From NCBI GenBank assembly GCA_011364925.1, contig RDOA01000013.1:16205-80204 (forward strand): a DNA stretch of 64,000 nucleotides, written 5' to 3'. Numbering within the stretch: the first letter of the stretch is position 1; every line of letters starts with the position of its first letter. Both the position numbers and the translations under genes were made by a program. Below the pieces are notes generated by a model that saw only the letters and a program-made list of their open reading frames with translations, searched no databases and was not told the origin of the DNA. This DNA is from Promethearchaeota archaeon. Lineage in GTDB: Archaea > Asgardarchaeota > Lokiarchaeia > Sigyniarchaeales > SOKP01. Of this stretch, positions 34,324 through 43,917 are shown one piece after another.

Positions 34324-35421
34324 TTAAAAGCTTCCCCAATAAGGATTTAATAAGCTCTTAAGGATTGTCTTTATTTTTTCTAACTCGTTGCGCTTAGAAT
34401 CATTTAGAAATGACAGATTGTCCTCAAATTCGGGAGGATCATAGCGTTCATTTAGTAAAGCCTTAATTATAGCTTCGATACAATAAGGTAAGCCAATTAT
34501 ATCGTATCCTCCTTCTAAAATAAATGCAATTTTACCTTCACATAGGTTTTCAGCAATTCTCATAATCTTCTTTGCAAATTGGAAGTAAGTAATACTAGTT
34601 AACAAGCAATTACCGATAGGATCAGCATAATACATGTCAAATCCAGCAGCAACAATGATTAATGCGGGTTTGAATTTTTTAAGAATGGGATCGATTAATT
34701 CTAGACAATATAAAAAATCATCATTTGTAATTCCTTCTGGCACTGGAAAATTAATATTTTTTCCAATCCCTTCATCAATTCCAAGTTCATTCATCAAACC
34801 TAAATCTCCTTCAGTGAAATCGAACTCGTGGATAGAAAAGTAAAGAACGGTTGGATCATCGTAGAAATATTGAGCTAAACCATCACCAAAGTGGTTATCA
34901 ATGTCAATTATTGCTATATTTTCGTGAAAATCCAATTTTTCTCTTAAATAAAGAATGGAGTTAGCAATATTATTGAATATACAAAGACCAGAAGCTTTTT
35001 CTCTAATCGCGTGGTGCCCTGGAGGTCTAATCAAAGCAAGCGATTGTGAGTACTTATTCCCTATAACACCCTCAATAGCTTCTATAGCGCCACCGATTGC
35101 TTTTTTTGCAAGATTGAAGGTGTCTTCCGTGAGAAATACCTCGTCATCGAGTAAACCACCACCCATTTTAGAAATTCGCTTAATCGTTTCGATATGGTAT
35201 TTAGAATGAGCTAATTCTAAAGTTGCCTCTAAAATTTCTTTAGGTTTTACATTAACAATACGCTTATGAGAGAAAATTTGAATCCTTTCAAGGTGATTTA
35301 GAATCGCTTTTATCCTCAGAGGATTTTCAAAGGAGATAAAAGATGGTTTTGGATACGGAGGGATATGTCCAGATGTGAAATCATCGTCCACGATTATTCC
35401 GATTGGTTTTTCTACTATCAT
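34324..35421 (-). CDS. HDAC-family deacetylase
   Basis: A 365-residue arginase/deacetylase-fold protein. The charge-relay pair RPPGHH (His136-137), the Zn ligands in DIDNHFGDG (Asp175, His177) and AGFD (Asp262), and the catalytic Tyr in EGGYD (Tyr306) are all intact. The extended family includes histone deacetylases, acetylpolyamine amidohydrolases and acetoin-utilisation proteins; the substrate here is unknown. It may act on acetylated lysines or polyamines. It is monocistronic, with the ATG at 35421. Confidence 0.93.
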   Translation of the reverse strand: MIVEKPIGIIVDDDFTSGHIPPYPKPSFISFENPLRIKAILNHLERIQIFSHKRIVNVKPKEILEATLELAHSKYHIETIKRISKMGGGLLDDEVFLTEDTFNLAKKAIGGAIEAIEGVIGNKYSQSLALIRPPGHHAIREKASGLCIFNNIANSILYLREKLDFHENIAIIDIDNHFGDGLAQYFYDDPTVLYFSIHEFDFTEGDLGLMNELGIDEGIGKNINFPVPEGITNDDFLYCLELIDPILKKFKPALIIVAAGFDMYYADPIGNCLLTSITYFQFAKKIMRIAENLCEGKIAFILEGGYDIIGLPYCIEAIIKALLNERYDPPEFEDNLSFLNDSKRNELEKIKTILKSLLNPYWGSF

Positions 35422-35523
35422 ATCAAAAATTACACCATTAGAATAACTAGCTTCTTATAGTTATATTTGCATACTAATATTAAAAAATAATATCAATTTA
35501 CCCAAAAAGGTTTGAGTTTTGAA

Positions 35524-37743
35524 ATGGATGTTATTGAAATTGTAGCATTATATTTACTAAACGCTCTCCCTATTATTTTATTAGGAATACCCTATTTTTT
35601 CATAAGAAAAAAACTTGCTGGAAAGATCTACTTAAGAGTAATGCTAGGAGTTATGGTGTTTTATGTTGTCTATTGGATCTTGCCAATAATATTTCAACTG
35701 GGAAGCACTCCAATAGAATTAGAAATACAAGCTGGAGACGATATTGGATTAGGAATTGGTTACATTGTCGCTCATATTGGCTCGCTTCTCTCACTCTTTG
35801 CGTATTATCCACTCGTAACTCTACCATTTATCTTCTTTGTAGCACCTTTTATCGCTATCATTTATGTGCGAAATCGGCTTAGAAAAGAAATAGGGACTAA
35901 AAGCGAAAAATTGAAGAGTTTAACTTATCATGTCGTTGATAGCCCCTACAAGCGCGTTAGGACCGATTTATTCAAAAATGATTGGTCTCGAGAAAAAGAC
36001 ATTATGAAATTGCTCATCGTGTTGTTGCCAATATCTCTCTACTTATTACAGGTAATCCTGAAGATACTTCAAATCAAATCAGTATCAATTACAACCGGAG
36101 AAACTGCCTTAGGATGGTTTATCGAAATCTTATTTGTTTACCTTGCGACGTTCATCTTTAGTTTGGAACTTCTTTTTAGCTCGCAAATCGCACTCAGAGG
36201 AAGGTATTTTGGAGAAAATATCAGACAACAGACGTACAAAAGTCTATACACAGTTGGGGCACCAATTTCAATCTTATCTATCATATTATTTCTTGTCGAG
36301 GATATTGGCTCTTTCAATTTAATCCTTTATTTCTTTGCTTATTTTATTATGGCTTCAATTATATTCGTGTTGTTTCTTAAAATTTTTGAACCAATTTCTT
36401 TGTTAATATTTATCAAAATTATTGATTGGTGGAAAAATAAGAAAGAAAAAAGGAAGAAAATGAATAGATCTAACATCTATTACGGAATTGTGTTTGCATG
36501 TTTGGCGGTTTTCGTATTTTTCATCATTAATAACTTCGTTTTTGGTCTAACTATCCAATCAATCTTTGCTGATCCTAATAGCATTACTAACTCAGCTAAT
36601 TTTGCTGTGAGTGGAACAGTCTATTTATACGAAAGTCTTGGATTTGACCTTTTAAACATTTTAAGTTTTGTAGCTTTAGTGGTCGTATCTTTGTTCGTAG
36701 CTGTGCTTTTCTTAAACTTTAGCTTGAAATACATGAAAAGTACATTTCTAAGTATTACAACATACATGCCTATCCTAATCGTCTTGTCGGTAGTGTTTGT
36801 AACAATAGGTATAAACGCAATAATAAATTTTTCCCCTGAAATTTATTGGATTACAGGACAAACGAGTTTTACTCCTATTTTTGGTTTTAATTTTTACACA
36901 TTAAGGACTGCTGCATTCGATGCTGAGTTAACAGGAGTTTTATATATTCTAGCGATTCCTTATCAAACTACACAATATATTTTTAATATAATATTCTGGA
37001 GCTTAGTTATATTCTACATGAAAAAGAACTTCAAAGCCAAAAATATACCTATTGATGAAAAACACTTAGAAAAGGTCATTTTTTCTTCCGTCCCAGAATT
37101 CCCATCTTACGATGAATATGCGAAAATCAAAACGCGTTATTTAATCATACGAAGCGAGGATATAGATTTAAAGGACTTCGAACAAGAACGAGAAGAAGTG
37201 AAGGCCCTGGTAAAAGAATTAGAAACAGAGCAAATGCTAGATAAATTAAAACCAGATGAAGAAAAGGAAATGCAAAGATTTTACTTTACTCTTAAATACT
37301 TGTACAATAACGGCTTGATCGATGTTTTAAAACAAGAATTTAGCTATATTTTCGAAAAAGCAGAAAAACAAGGATTATACATCATATACGACGATGGTCG
37401 AGGCATTTTTGATTACAACTTTTCTAAAGAATTTCAACACGATCCTGGAATCATATCTGGTATGTTTTCAGCAATTACTTCTTTCATAAAAGAAACTACC
37501 AAATCTCAAGAACTCCTAAAAACCATAGACCACGGAGATATAACTATTCTTATAGAGTACGGAAAACGCATTTTTGGTGCGTTATTTATTAAAGGTAAAC
37601 AGACTTCTGAGGTTCGATCTTCCTTAAAAGAACTTGTTACCAGATTTGAAGCTAAATATGAAGATGTTTTAGCTGATTGGAGCGGTGCTCTCATATATTT
37701 TAAAGAAGACAACAAGTTAGTTGAAAGTATATTTAAAGATTAA
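35524..37743 (+). CDS. Large membrane protein with C-terminal cytosolic domain
   Basis: About 739 residues. The first ~510 hold some ten to twelve hydrophobic segments with polar loops (including KNKKEKRKKMNR near residue 315). The last ~225 residues are soluble and charged. A stretch near the end (DHGDITILIEYGKRIFGALFIKGK, then SLKELVTRFEAKYEDVLADWSG) resembles the longin/roadblock-like domain found in several archaeal sensor proteins. A TTG at 35512 could start it, but the AAAAGG at 35504-35509 is at better distance from the ATG at 35524. A sensory role is a guess. Confidence 0.65.
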   Translation: MDVIEIVALYLLNALPIILLGIPYFFIRKKLAGKIYLRVMLGVMVFYVVYWILPIIFQLGSTPIELEIQAGDDIGLGIGYIVAHIGSLLSLFAYYPLVTLPFIFFVAPFIAIIYVRNRLRKEIGTKSEKLKSLTYHVVDSPYKRVRTDLFKNDWSREKDIMKLLIVLLPISLYLLQVILKILQIKSVSITTGETALGWFIEILFVYLATFIFSLELLFSSQIALRGRYFGENIRQQTYKSLYTVGAPISILSIILFLVEDIGSFNLILYFFAYFIMASIIFVLFLKIFEPISLLIFIKIIDWWKNKKEKRKKMNRSNIYYGIVFACLAVFVFFIINNFVFGLTIQSIFADPNSITNSANFAVSGTVYLYESLGFDLLNILSFVALVVVSLFVAVLFLNFSLKYMKSTFLSITTYMPILIVLSVVFVTIGINAIINFSPEIYWITGQTSFTPIFGFNFYTLRTAAFDAELTGVLYILAIPYQTTQYIFNIIFWSLVIFYMKKNFKAKNIPIDEKHLEKVIFSSVPEFPSYDEYAKIKTRYLIIRSEDIDLKDFEQEREEVKALVKELETEQMLDKLKPDEEKEMQRFYFTLKYLYNNGLIDVLKQEFSYIFEKAEKQGLYIIYDDGRGIFDYNFSKEFQHDPGIISGMFSAITSFIKETTKSQELLKTIDHGDITILIEYGKRIFGALFIKGKQTSEVRSSLKELVTRFEAKYEDVLADWSGALIYFKEDNKLVESIFKD

Positions 37744-37800
37744 TTCAATTTTTTCTTTTTTCTTTTCTCTCAACATTCCCTAAGAAGGAGTAAATTTATT

Positions 37801-38397
37801 CTACTTTTTTCTTTCTTTATCCTTTTGAATCGCTTCCATTAAGCGTTTAACCTCGTAAGAATCAGGATATCTCTCAAAGATTTTTTCACAGCACTCAATT
37901 CCTAAATCATATTCTCCAAGTTCTTTATATGCAATCCCTAAATTGTACCAAGTTTCATATTTATCGGGTTTTATTTCCAGAGCTTTCTTCCAACATTCAA
38001 TAGCCTGTTCTATATCTCCCTTTCCATTATACGCATTAGCCATATTATTCCACACTTCGTGGTCATTTGGAGCCAGTTCCACCGCTTTTTTGTAACTTTC
38101 AATTGCATTATCGTATTCCTTAAATTCTCTATAAGCGTTGCCCATGTTGTACAACACATCAACATCGTTTGGTTTAAGCTCCAATGCTTTCTTCCAACAA
38201 TCAATTGCTTTTTCAAGATTACCCTTCCCTAGGTGATAAACATTTCCCAAATTATACCACCCTTCAAAGTGGTTAGGGTTCAACTCCACTGTTTTTGTCC
38301 AACATTCAATTGCTCCATCAGCGTCACCCTCTTGACCGTAGTCTAAGCCCTTTTGATAAAATTCTTCTGCTTTCTTTGTTGTCTCTTTATCAACCAT
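37801..38397 (-). CDS. TPR-repeat protein
   Basis: A 198-residue protein made of about five successive 34-residue TPR units. Almost every unit repeats a W-Y/N-L/M-G/A-N/I-A/V-Y pattern (for example FEGWYNLGNVYH and VLYNMGNAYREF) and an A-I-E-C-W-K-K-A-L-E-L-K-P-N stretch. No other domain is present. Such a protein is a scaffold. It begins with the ATG at 38397. The neighbours give no clue to its partner. Confidence 0.93.
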   Translation of the reverse strand: MVDKETTKKAEEFYQKGLDYGQEGDADGAIECWTKTVELNPNHFEGWYNLGNVYHLGKGNLEKAIDCWKKALELKPNDVDVLYNMGNAYREFKEYDNAIESYKKAVELAPNDHEVWNNMANAYNGKGDIEQAIECWKKALEIKPDKYETWYNLGIAYKELGEYDLGIECCEKIFERYPDSYEVKRLMEAIQKDKERKK

Positions 38398-38529
38398 TCT
38401 TTTCGAACTTCATCTAATATTCCTAATAATTAATTATAGGTATTGATATTAGGACTTATAAAGGTTACATGAAAAAAATAAAGGAATCTCTATTGTCAGA
38501 ACTTTTAGATTTGCAAATTTTCAGATTTT

Positions 38530-38829
38530 CTAATCCTGAGATTTTCGTTCTTCTCTCTTTTTCGAAAGGACTATTTTATAATAATTGAGGAAAGAAACTA
38601 CAATTAAACCTACACCAAAAAAAGCTAAGAGCATTAAGCCATTAAAAGATAAAAAGACCACGCTTTCACCACGATCGATCACTGACAAATCCGATCCTAC
38701 TCCGTATCGTAAATAGTTGTAAAAACTGTTCCAAGCCAATATTGCCCACATTAAAATTGGTAATGAAATAGCACTCATTATTATCCCTATCCCGCCTATT
38801 TTCCAATCAAAATCAGTCCAAAAACTCAT
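38530..38829 (-). CDS. Two-span membrane protein, unknown
   Basis: A 99-residue protein with two hydrophobic segments (about 13-35 and 57-80), a polar loop between them and a basic tail (KKREERKSQ). No family recognised. It is separated from the TPR gene by about 130 bases. It may be a small subunit of an unknown membrane system. Confidence 0.5.
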   Translation of the reverse strand: MSFWTDFDWKIGGIGIIMSAISLPILMWAILAWNSFYNYLRYGVGSDLSVIDRGESVVFLSFNGLMLLAFFGVGLIVVSFLNYYKIVLSKKREERKSQD

Positions 38830-38898
38830 CCGATTTCATCTTTTCAGCGATTCAAATTCTATTAGTTTATAGAAGATAAGAAGGAAAAAAAAATATTT

Positions 38899-39786
38899 CT
38901 AAATATATGCTTTATCAGTATTTTTAACTATTGCTCCTACGACCTGAGGCCAAGTCTCACGAGGTAAACTATGGCCCATGCCCTCAATGATTAACAATTC
39001 TGCTTCAGGAATTGAAGCTGCTGTTTCCTTGCCACCTTCAACCGGAACTAAAGGATCATCACCTCCATGAATTACAAGCGTAGGAACTTTTATCGAGCTA
39101 AGTTTCGGCACGCGGTTTTCAGCACCTAATATTGCAAACAATTGACGCGACATACCTTGTGGATAAAATGAGCGGTCATACAAAGTAGCCGCTTGCTCCC
39201 GAAATTCTTCTTCAGGATAAGGAAAACCTGACCCATAAAGAATTCGCCAACGTTTTACTGATTCTTCAATATATGCATTACGTTCGGTTGGTGCAGGTTT
39301 TAATAGAGTCTGCATAGCTTCTGGCCTAGCTTGAGGCAGGTTAGGATTTCCAGTTGTACTCATAATTGAAGTTAAACTCAGAACACGGTCTGGATGGCGA
39401 AACGCAATTATTTGAACAATCATACCCCCCATTGACGCACCACAAATATGAGCCTTCTCTATATTTAGGGCATCTAAGAGACCAACTGCATCATCAGCCA
39501 TATCCTCTACTGTGTATGGAGGGAATATTGGGTTTCCTCGCATGCGTGCCATATATTCTTTCATAATATCTGGTACACCAACCTCCTCGAATTTAGTAGA
39601 TAAGCCTATATCTCGATTATCAAATCGAATAACGTAAAATCCCCTATCTACAAACATCTTACAAAGACCCTCGTGCCACCTAAGCATTTGAGCTCCTAAA
39701 CCCATTACCAAAAGTAAGGGTTTTGCTGAGGGATCCCCGAATGTATCATACTCTAATTCAATATTGTTAGCTTTCGCTTTTGGCAT
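38899..39786 (-). CDS. Alpha/beta hydrolase
   Basis: A 295-residue alpha/beta-hydrolase-fold protein. The oxyanion region is PLLLVMGLGAQ, the nucleophile elbow is GASMGG (Ser), the acid is in GGDDPLV and the His in GMGHSLP. It matches the 3-oxoadipate enol-lactonase-like or general esterase group. Substrate unknown. It starts at 39786. Base composition in this gene looks less A+T-rich than in its neighbours, which could hint at more recent transfer, but I have not computed it. Confidence 0.9.
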   Translation of the reverse strand: MPKAKANNIELEYDTFGDPSAKPLLLVMGLGAQMLRWHEGLCKMFVDRGFYVIRFDNRDIGLSTKFEEVGVPDIMKEYMARMRGNPIFPPYTVEDMADDAVGLLDALNIEKAHICGASMGGMIVQIIAFRHPDRVLSLTSIMSTTGNPNLPQARPEAMQTLLKPAPTERNAYIEESVKRWRILYGSGFPYPEEEFREQAATLYDRSFYPQGMSRQLFAILGAENRVPKLSSIKVPTLVIHGGDDPLVPVEGGKETAASIPEAELLIIEGMGHSLPRETWPQVVGAIVKNTDKAYI

Positions 39787-39965
39787 TAATATTACCTTTA
39801 TCGATTTTATTCTTATAATAAATTATATATAGATCAGTATTGCTTTCATCATTTTTAACAATTATTTTCTAAAAATTTTCTTCAGAAGAATGACTTCTGA
39901 GAAGAATAGAATTTAAAAAGAAGTTGAATAGATGAAATATGTTTTTGAATGTAATAATCAATAAC

Positions 39966-40076
39966 CTATTTCATACTTTCTTCGCAACAAAACTTAAGAT
40001 ACTGAAGTTCGTGTGAATTGAACTTTGATCGTGCTTTTAAAGCTTTAAATTCTGATTTTTCCATAAGATTTGCCAT
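39966..40076 (-). CDS. Possible 36-residue micro-ORF
   Basis: A short frame read leftward from the ATG at 40076 encodes 36 residues, lysine- and glutamate-rich with an adjacent Cys-Cys near the end. A GGAGG directly precedes the ATG, and a second in-frame ATG follows 12 bases later. Helix-like composition supports coding, but at this length chance cannot be excluded. It lies in a 600-base gene-poor gap between the hydrolase and an unknown gene. Confidence 0.35.
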   Translation of the reverse strand: MANLMEKSEFKALKARSKFNSHELQYLKFCCEESMK

Positions 40077-40287
40077 CCTCCATTTATTTTTTTTTCATAT
40101 TTCTTTGTCCTTAATTAAATTAGGAGTAGAATACATATTTAGTTATCAAAACTAAACTAATAATGAACTCTTAAACAATTAGTAAAGTAAATTAAAAACA
40201 ACCAAAATTGTTAGTAATTCAGAAAAATAGAAAGAAAAAAAAAATAACCAGAAGAGGAATTCATTTTTTCATTTTTGCTCAAACTTC

Positions 40288-40400
40288 TTAAATAGAAGCT
40301 CCTTCTTTCCGCAACAGTTCAAAAAGCTCCTCTTTTAAGCTCAGAAATGATGGAATGTTCCAAGATGCTATTTCTGGGTAAAAGGAAATAAAATTTAAAA
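40288..40400 (-). pseudogene. Possible C-terminal fragment of a lost gene
   Basis: Directly after the stop of the gene at 40395-40784, in another frame, a run of about 37 codons encodes a protein-like string (FYPEIASWNIPSFLSLKEE then LFELLRKEGASI) ending in TAA. It has no start codon. The amphipathic helix and aromatic content look like a real C-terminus, so a remnant of an older or frameshifted gene is plausible. Confidence 0.35.
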
Positions 40401-40784
40401 CTTAAATTTAGTAAACTCTTCTTGTTTCTTCATCCATTTTTTAATTGAATTTATTGTCCTACTGCAATCAAAATAATTAAAATTATTATTGGATTTGTCC
40501 TTTCCTGAAACGAACTTAACATTATACATCCCTGGAATTTTTTGATAAGCAAACCGGCAACTGTTCCTTTCCGCTTCTTTCACAATTTCTAAAGCTAATT
40601 TATATATTCCTTCCGAAAAATAAAACTCACAGGGTACAACGGTTTCATTAAAGAGTTCAGCTGCTTGGACCCACGTAGGATCTTGGTACTCGTTCATATT
40701 GGATTCTAACAAATGCCTTACTTTTTGTTCAATAAAGTTTTGGATACGACCTCTAGCATCAATTTTATGATCAGTTCCCGCCAT
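40395..40784 (-). CDS. Hypothetical protein, about 129 residues
   Basis: I do not recognise a family. The protein is helical in its first half (ARGRIQNFIEQKVRHLLE), then a mix of strands with four or so cysteines scattered (in PCEFYF, NSCRFAY, DCSRTI) without a metal-binding spacing. A C-terminal basic helix follows. The frame beyond its stop shifts into a coding-like string (see 40288-40400). It is monocistronic between the gap and the thermosome. Confidence 0.55.
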   Translation of the reverse strand: MAGTDHKIDARGRIQNFIEQKVRHLLESNMNEYQDPTWVQAAELFNETVVPCEFYFSEGIYKLALEIVKEAERNSCRFAYQKIPGMYNVKFVSGKDKSNNNFNYFDCSRTINSIKKWMKKQEEFTKFKF

Positions 40785-40932
40785 TTTTAATTATTACTTC
40801 TTTTAATTGTTTGATTTAATTACTATTTATTTCTTTATTTTTAAAGAGAAAAATCTCAAGATATTTATGATTTTAGAGATATAAAAATTTAAAAGAAAAA
40901 TAGAAAGAAATAAAAAATAAAACTAATAGTTA

Positions 40933-42621
40933 TTAATACATATCGGGGGGCATTCCCATACCACCCATACCCGGACCACCCATACCACCCATCCCTGGTG
41001 GCATACCACCAGGAGGCATTCCAGGCGGGCCAGCACTTTTAGCTCCTGCAATAACATCGTCTATACGAAGAATCATAGAGGCTGCTTCAGTGGAGCTTTT
41101 AATTGCTTGCACTTTAACTATGGTAGGTTCGACTACACCAACGGACATCATGTTATCGATGACATCGCCCGTTTCGAGGTCGTGTCCTGCAAACTTGTTT
41201 CCTGCTTGGTGAGAGGCTCGTAATTTCATGAGCACTTCGATTTGGTCTAATCCAGCGTTTTCTGCGAGCGTTTTAGGGATAATGTCCAGGGTATCAGCGA
41301 AAACTTCGACAGCGAGTTGTTCGCGACCGCCTAGAGTCTGAGCAAATTTTCTCAACTGAATGGCAGTTTCAATCTCTGGAGCGCCACCGCCTCCAACAAC
41401 TTTTTGATCTTCTACGACATCTCTGACTACGCATAAAGCGTCGTGAATTGCTCTTTCCACTTCGTCAATGATGAGATCGGTTCCACCTCTGATAAGAATT
41501 ACCACAGACTTAGGATCTTTACATTCTTCAATGAAAATCCAGCTATCGTTCATAATTTTGCGTTCTTCGACTAAACCAGCGTAGCCAAGCTTATCTTCGG
41601 TCACATCGTCAAGGTTGGTGAAAATCATTCCACCAGTGGCTTTTGAGAGTTTTTCCAAGTCAGATTTCTTAACGCGTCTGACGGCCATTACATTTGCTTT
41701 TGTGAGAAAGTGTTGCGCCATATCATCAATTCCCTTCTGACAGACTACAACATTAGCTCCCGAATTCACGATCTTTTCGACCATGGTTCTGAGCATTCGT
41801 TCCTCTTCGTCGAGGAATTGTTGAATCTGATCTGGGCTGGTAATCTGAAGTTTCGCGTCAAATTCCGTTTTCTCAATTTCTAAAGCGCTTTGTAATAAGA
41901 GAATCTTGGCGTCTTTAATGAGTTTAGGCATTCCAGGACTGACAACTTCTTTGTCCAAAATAATCCCTTTAATGAGGGAAGTTTCATCAATTGATTCTCC
42001 TTCCTTCTTTTGAATTTGGACTTTTTCAATGTCAGCGTCCCACTTACCATTCTCATCTTTTACGGCGATTGCTTTTATTGCGTCAATACAAATTTCAGCA
42101 AGCATTTCTTTTGACTCTGAAACGATTTTAGAGGACATACAAGTCATTGCAGAATTCTTTAATCCATCATTATCTTCAATTCCGCTTTTAATAGACATTT
42201 TATCTAAAATTTCAACGGATTTCTCAGCAGCTTTTCGAAAACCTTCGGTAATAACTGTTGGATGTATTTTTTGTTGTAAAAGTTTTTCAGCGCGTTTTAA
42301 CAATTCACCGGCAAGGATTACGGAAGTAGTAGTGCCATCGCCTACTTCAGTATCTTGAGTTTTAGCGACTTCGACCATCATTTTTGCAGCTGGATGTTGA
42401 ACATCGATTTCTTTTAGGATTGTAGCCCCATCGTTGGTAATAACTACGTCGCCAAATTGATCGACGAGCATCTTATCCATTCCTCGAGGTCCTAAAGAAG
42501 TTCGAACAGCTTCAGCAATAACTTTCGCAGCTGTGATGTTATTTTCCATAGCGTCTTTTCCACGGGTTCTTTCGGTCCCTTCCTTCATAATTAGGATAGG
42601 TTGACCGCCTAATTGTGCCAT
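40933..42621 (-). CDS. thsA: Thermosome subunit (group II chaperonin)
   Basis: A 562-residue group II chaperonin subunit. Hallmarks are TSLGPRGMDKML, the ATP-site TNDGATIL and EVGDGTTS, and the apical and intermediate domains at the usual places. GGGAPEIE follows, and a C-terminal G-G-M-rich tail that packs in the central cavity. It assembles into a double-ring cage that folds proteins with ATP. The ATG at 42621 is clear. Only one subunit gene is in this window. A TATA-like string lies about 45 bases upstream. Confidence 0.97.
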   Translation of the reverse strand: MAQLGGQPILIMKEGTERTRGKDAMENNITAAKVIAEAVRTSLGPRGMDKMLVDQFGDVVITNDGATILKEIDVQHPAAKMMVEVAKTQDTEVGDGTTTSVILAGELLKRAEKLLQQKIHPTVITEGFRKAAEKSVEILDKMSIKSGIEDNDGLKNSAMTCMSSKIVSESKEMLAEICIDAIKAIAVKDENGKWDADIEKVQIQKKEGESIDETSLIKGIILDKEVVSPGMPKLIKDAKILLLQSALEIEKTEFDAKLQITSPDQIQQFLDEEERMLRTMVEKIVNSGANVVVCQKGIDDMAQHFLTKANVMAVRRVKKSDLEKLSKATGGMIFTNLDDVTEDKLGYAGLVEERKIMNDSWIFIEECKDPKSVVILIRGGTDLIIDEVERAIHDALCVVRDVVEDQKVVGGGGAPEIETAIQLRKFAQTLGGREQLAVEVFADTLDIIPKTLAENAGLDQIEVLMKLRASHQAGNKFAGHDLETGDVIDNMMSVGVVEPTIVKVQAIKSSTEAASMILRIDDVIAGAKSAGPPGMPPGGMPPGMGGMGGPGMGGMGMPPDMY

Positions 42622-42941
42622 TTTAAATTCACACTAATTTGTTTTTTTTTATAATTATTAATAGTTATATAATGATCTCTAAGTCATAAAATTAAAAAAG
42701 TTTACGAAAATTGTAATTTTTAAACCATGGCAGGGTGAGCTTTTAAAGTATTTCTTCAAGGGAATTTTTTTTCTATTTTTTCAATTGAATATTCATCGAA
42801 CTCAGACGCTGAATTTACTTTTCCATTCCGATTTCAAAGTAAATTGGGAGAAAATTTAAATTCAATATAAATTCTATATGCTAGGTGTAAATATTTTCAA
42901 CATAGTACTATTTTATGATATTGCTCTGAGAATGGTTAGCT
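42622..42941. promoter_or_regulatory. Divergent intergenic region, thermosome / LLM oxidoreductase
   Basis: A 320-base A+T-rich region between divergently read genes. For the thermosome (leftward) a TATA-like stretch lies at 42663-42672 (read on the minus strand ATTATATAAC), about 45 bases from the ATG. For the rightward gene I see only weak TATA-like strings near 42880-42915. No RNA gene or ORF is apparent. Confidence 0.4.
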
Positions 42942-43853
42942 ATGAGTAAAATAAAATTTGGAGTAACAATAAATGGAGCGGTAGAAATGCAACATAGGTC
43001 AGATTACAATGCACTTAAAAAAATAGCAAAAGAATGTGAAAGTTTGGGTTATGATTCACTTTGGGCAATGGATCATCTTTTATGGGGAAATAGCAATGAG
43101 GGGAATGTTTTCGAAGTATGGGTGCTACTTTCAGCACTTGCAATGGAAACCAAATCTATTAAACTCGGACCCTTGGTGGCTTGTAATTCTTTTAGAAATC
43201 CCGCTCTTACAGCTAAAATTACATCCACACTTGATGTTATCTCTAATGGAAGATTAATATTTGGTTATGGTGCTGGTTGGAAGGTAGAAGAATACGAAGC
43301 TTATGGTTTTCATTTTGAAGATTCAATCACAAGGGTGAACCAGATGAGGGAAGGAATAGTTTTAATAAAAAAGCTCTGGACTGAAGAAAAAACAACTTTT
43401 AAAGGAAATTACTATGAAGCAAAAGACGCGATCTGTAATCCAAAGCCAATACAAAAACCACATCCTCCTATCATGATTGGTGGGGGAGGTGAAAAGTATA
43501 CTCTAAAGGTTGCAGCCGAAATTGGAAATATTTGGAATGTATGGGGTCCTAACGCGGAAGATTATAAAAGAAAGGTGAATATTCTACAAAAGCATTGCGA
43601 TACCATCGGAAGAAAAATGGAGGATATCTCTCTATCATGGACTGGTAATATTTTAATCGGGAAAAATGATAAAGATTTGAATGACAAAGTTAGAAAATTT
43701 GGAAAAGATATTAGTTTTGTATGTACCTATAACAATTGCATAAATTTGCCACAAGATTATATAGATGTGGGATGTAATGAATTCATTTTTTCATTGTATA
43801 CTTTTAATGAGGAAAAAGAGACCTTTATGGAAGAAATTGCTTCGTCATTTTAG
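42942..43853 (+). CDS. LLM-class flavin/F420-dependent oxidoreductase
   Basis: A 303-residue luciferase-like monooxygenase-fold protein. It shows the family N-terminus KIKFGVTINGA, the region DSLWAMDHLLWG, the GPLVACNSFRNPALTAKI stretch with its non-prolyl cis peptide area, LIFGYGAGWKVEEYEAYGF, and PPIMIGGGGEKYTLK. Members reduce or oxidise substrates with F420 or FMN. In an archaeon F420 is likely, but this is inference. Length normal. It precedes a small unknown gene on the same strand. Confidence 0.9.
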   Translation: MSKIKFGVTINGAVEMQHRSDYNALKKIAKECESLGYDSLWAMDHLLWGNSNEGNVFEVWVLLSALAMETKSIKLGPLVACNSFRNPALTAKITSTLDVISNGRLIFGYGAGWKVEEYEAYGFHFEDSITRVNQMREGIVLIKKLWTEEKTTFKGNYYEAKDAICNPKPIQKPHPPIMIGGGGEKYTLKVAAEIGNIWNVWGPNAEDYKRKVNILQKHCDTIGRKMEDISLSWTGNILIGKNDKDLNDKVRKFGKDISFVCTYNNCINLPQDYIDVGCNEFIFSLYTFNEEKETFMEEIASSF

Positions 43854-43917
43854 ATAGAATTTTATATAATATTGGGGATGCGGATTAGCGGAAGATATCA
43901 AGGAGAGTAATAAAAGA

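Noticed and set aside
40933..41060. Tandem repeat at the thermosome 3' end
   Set aside because: It is the GGM-rich tail typical of group II chaperonins, not a separate repeat element.
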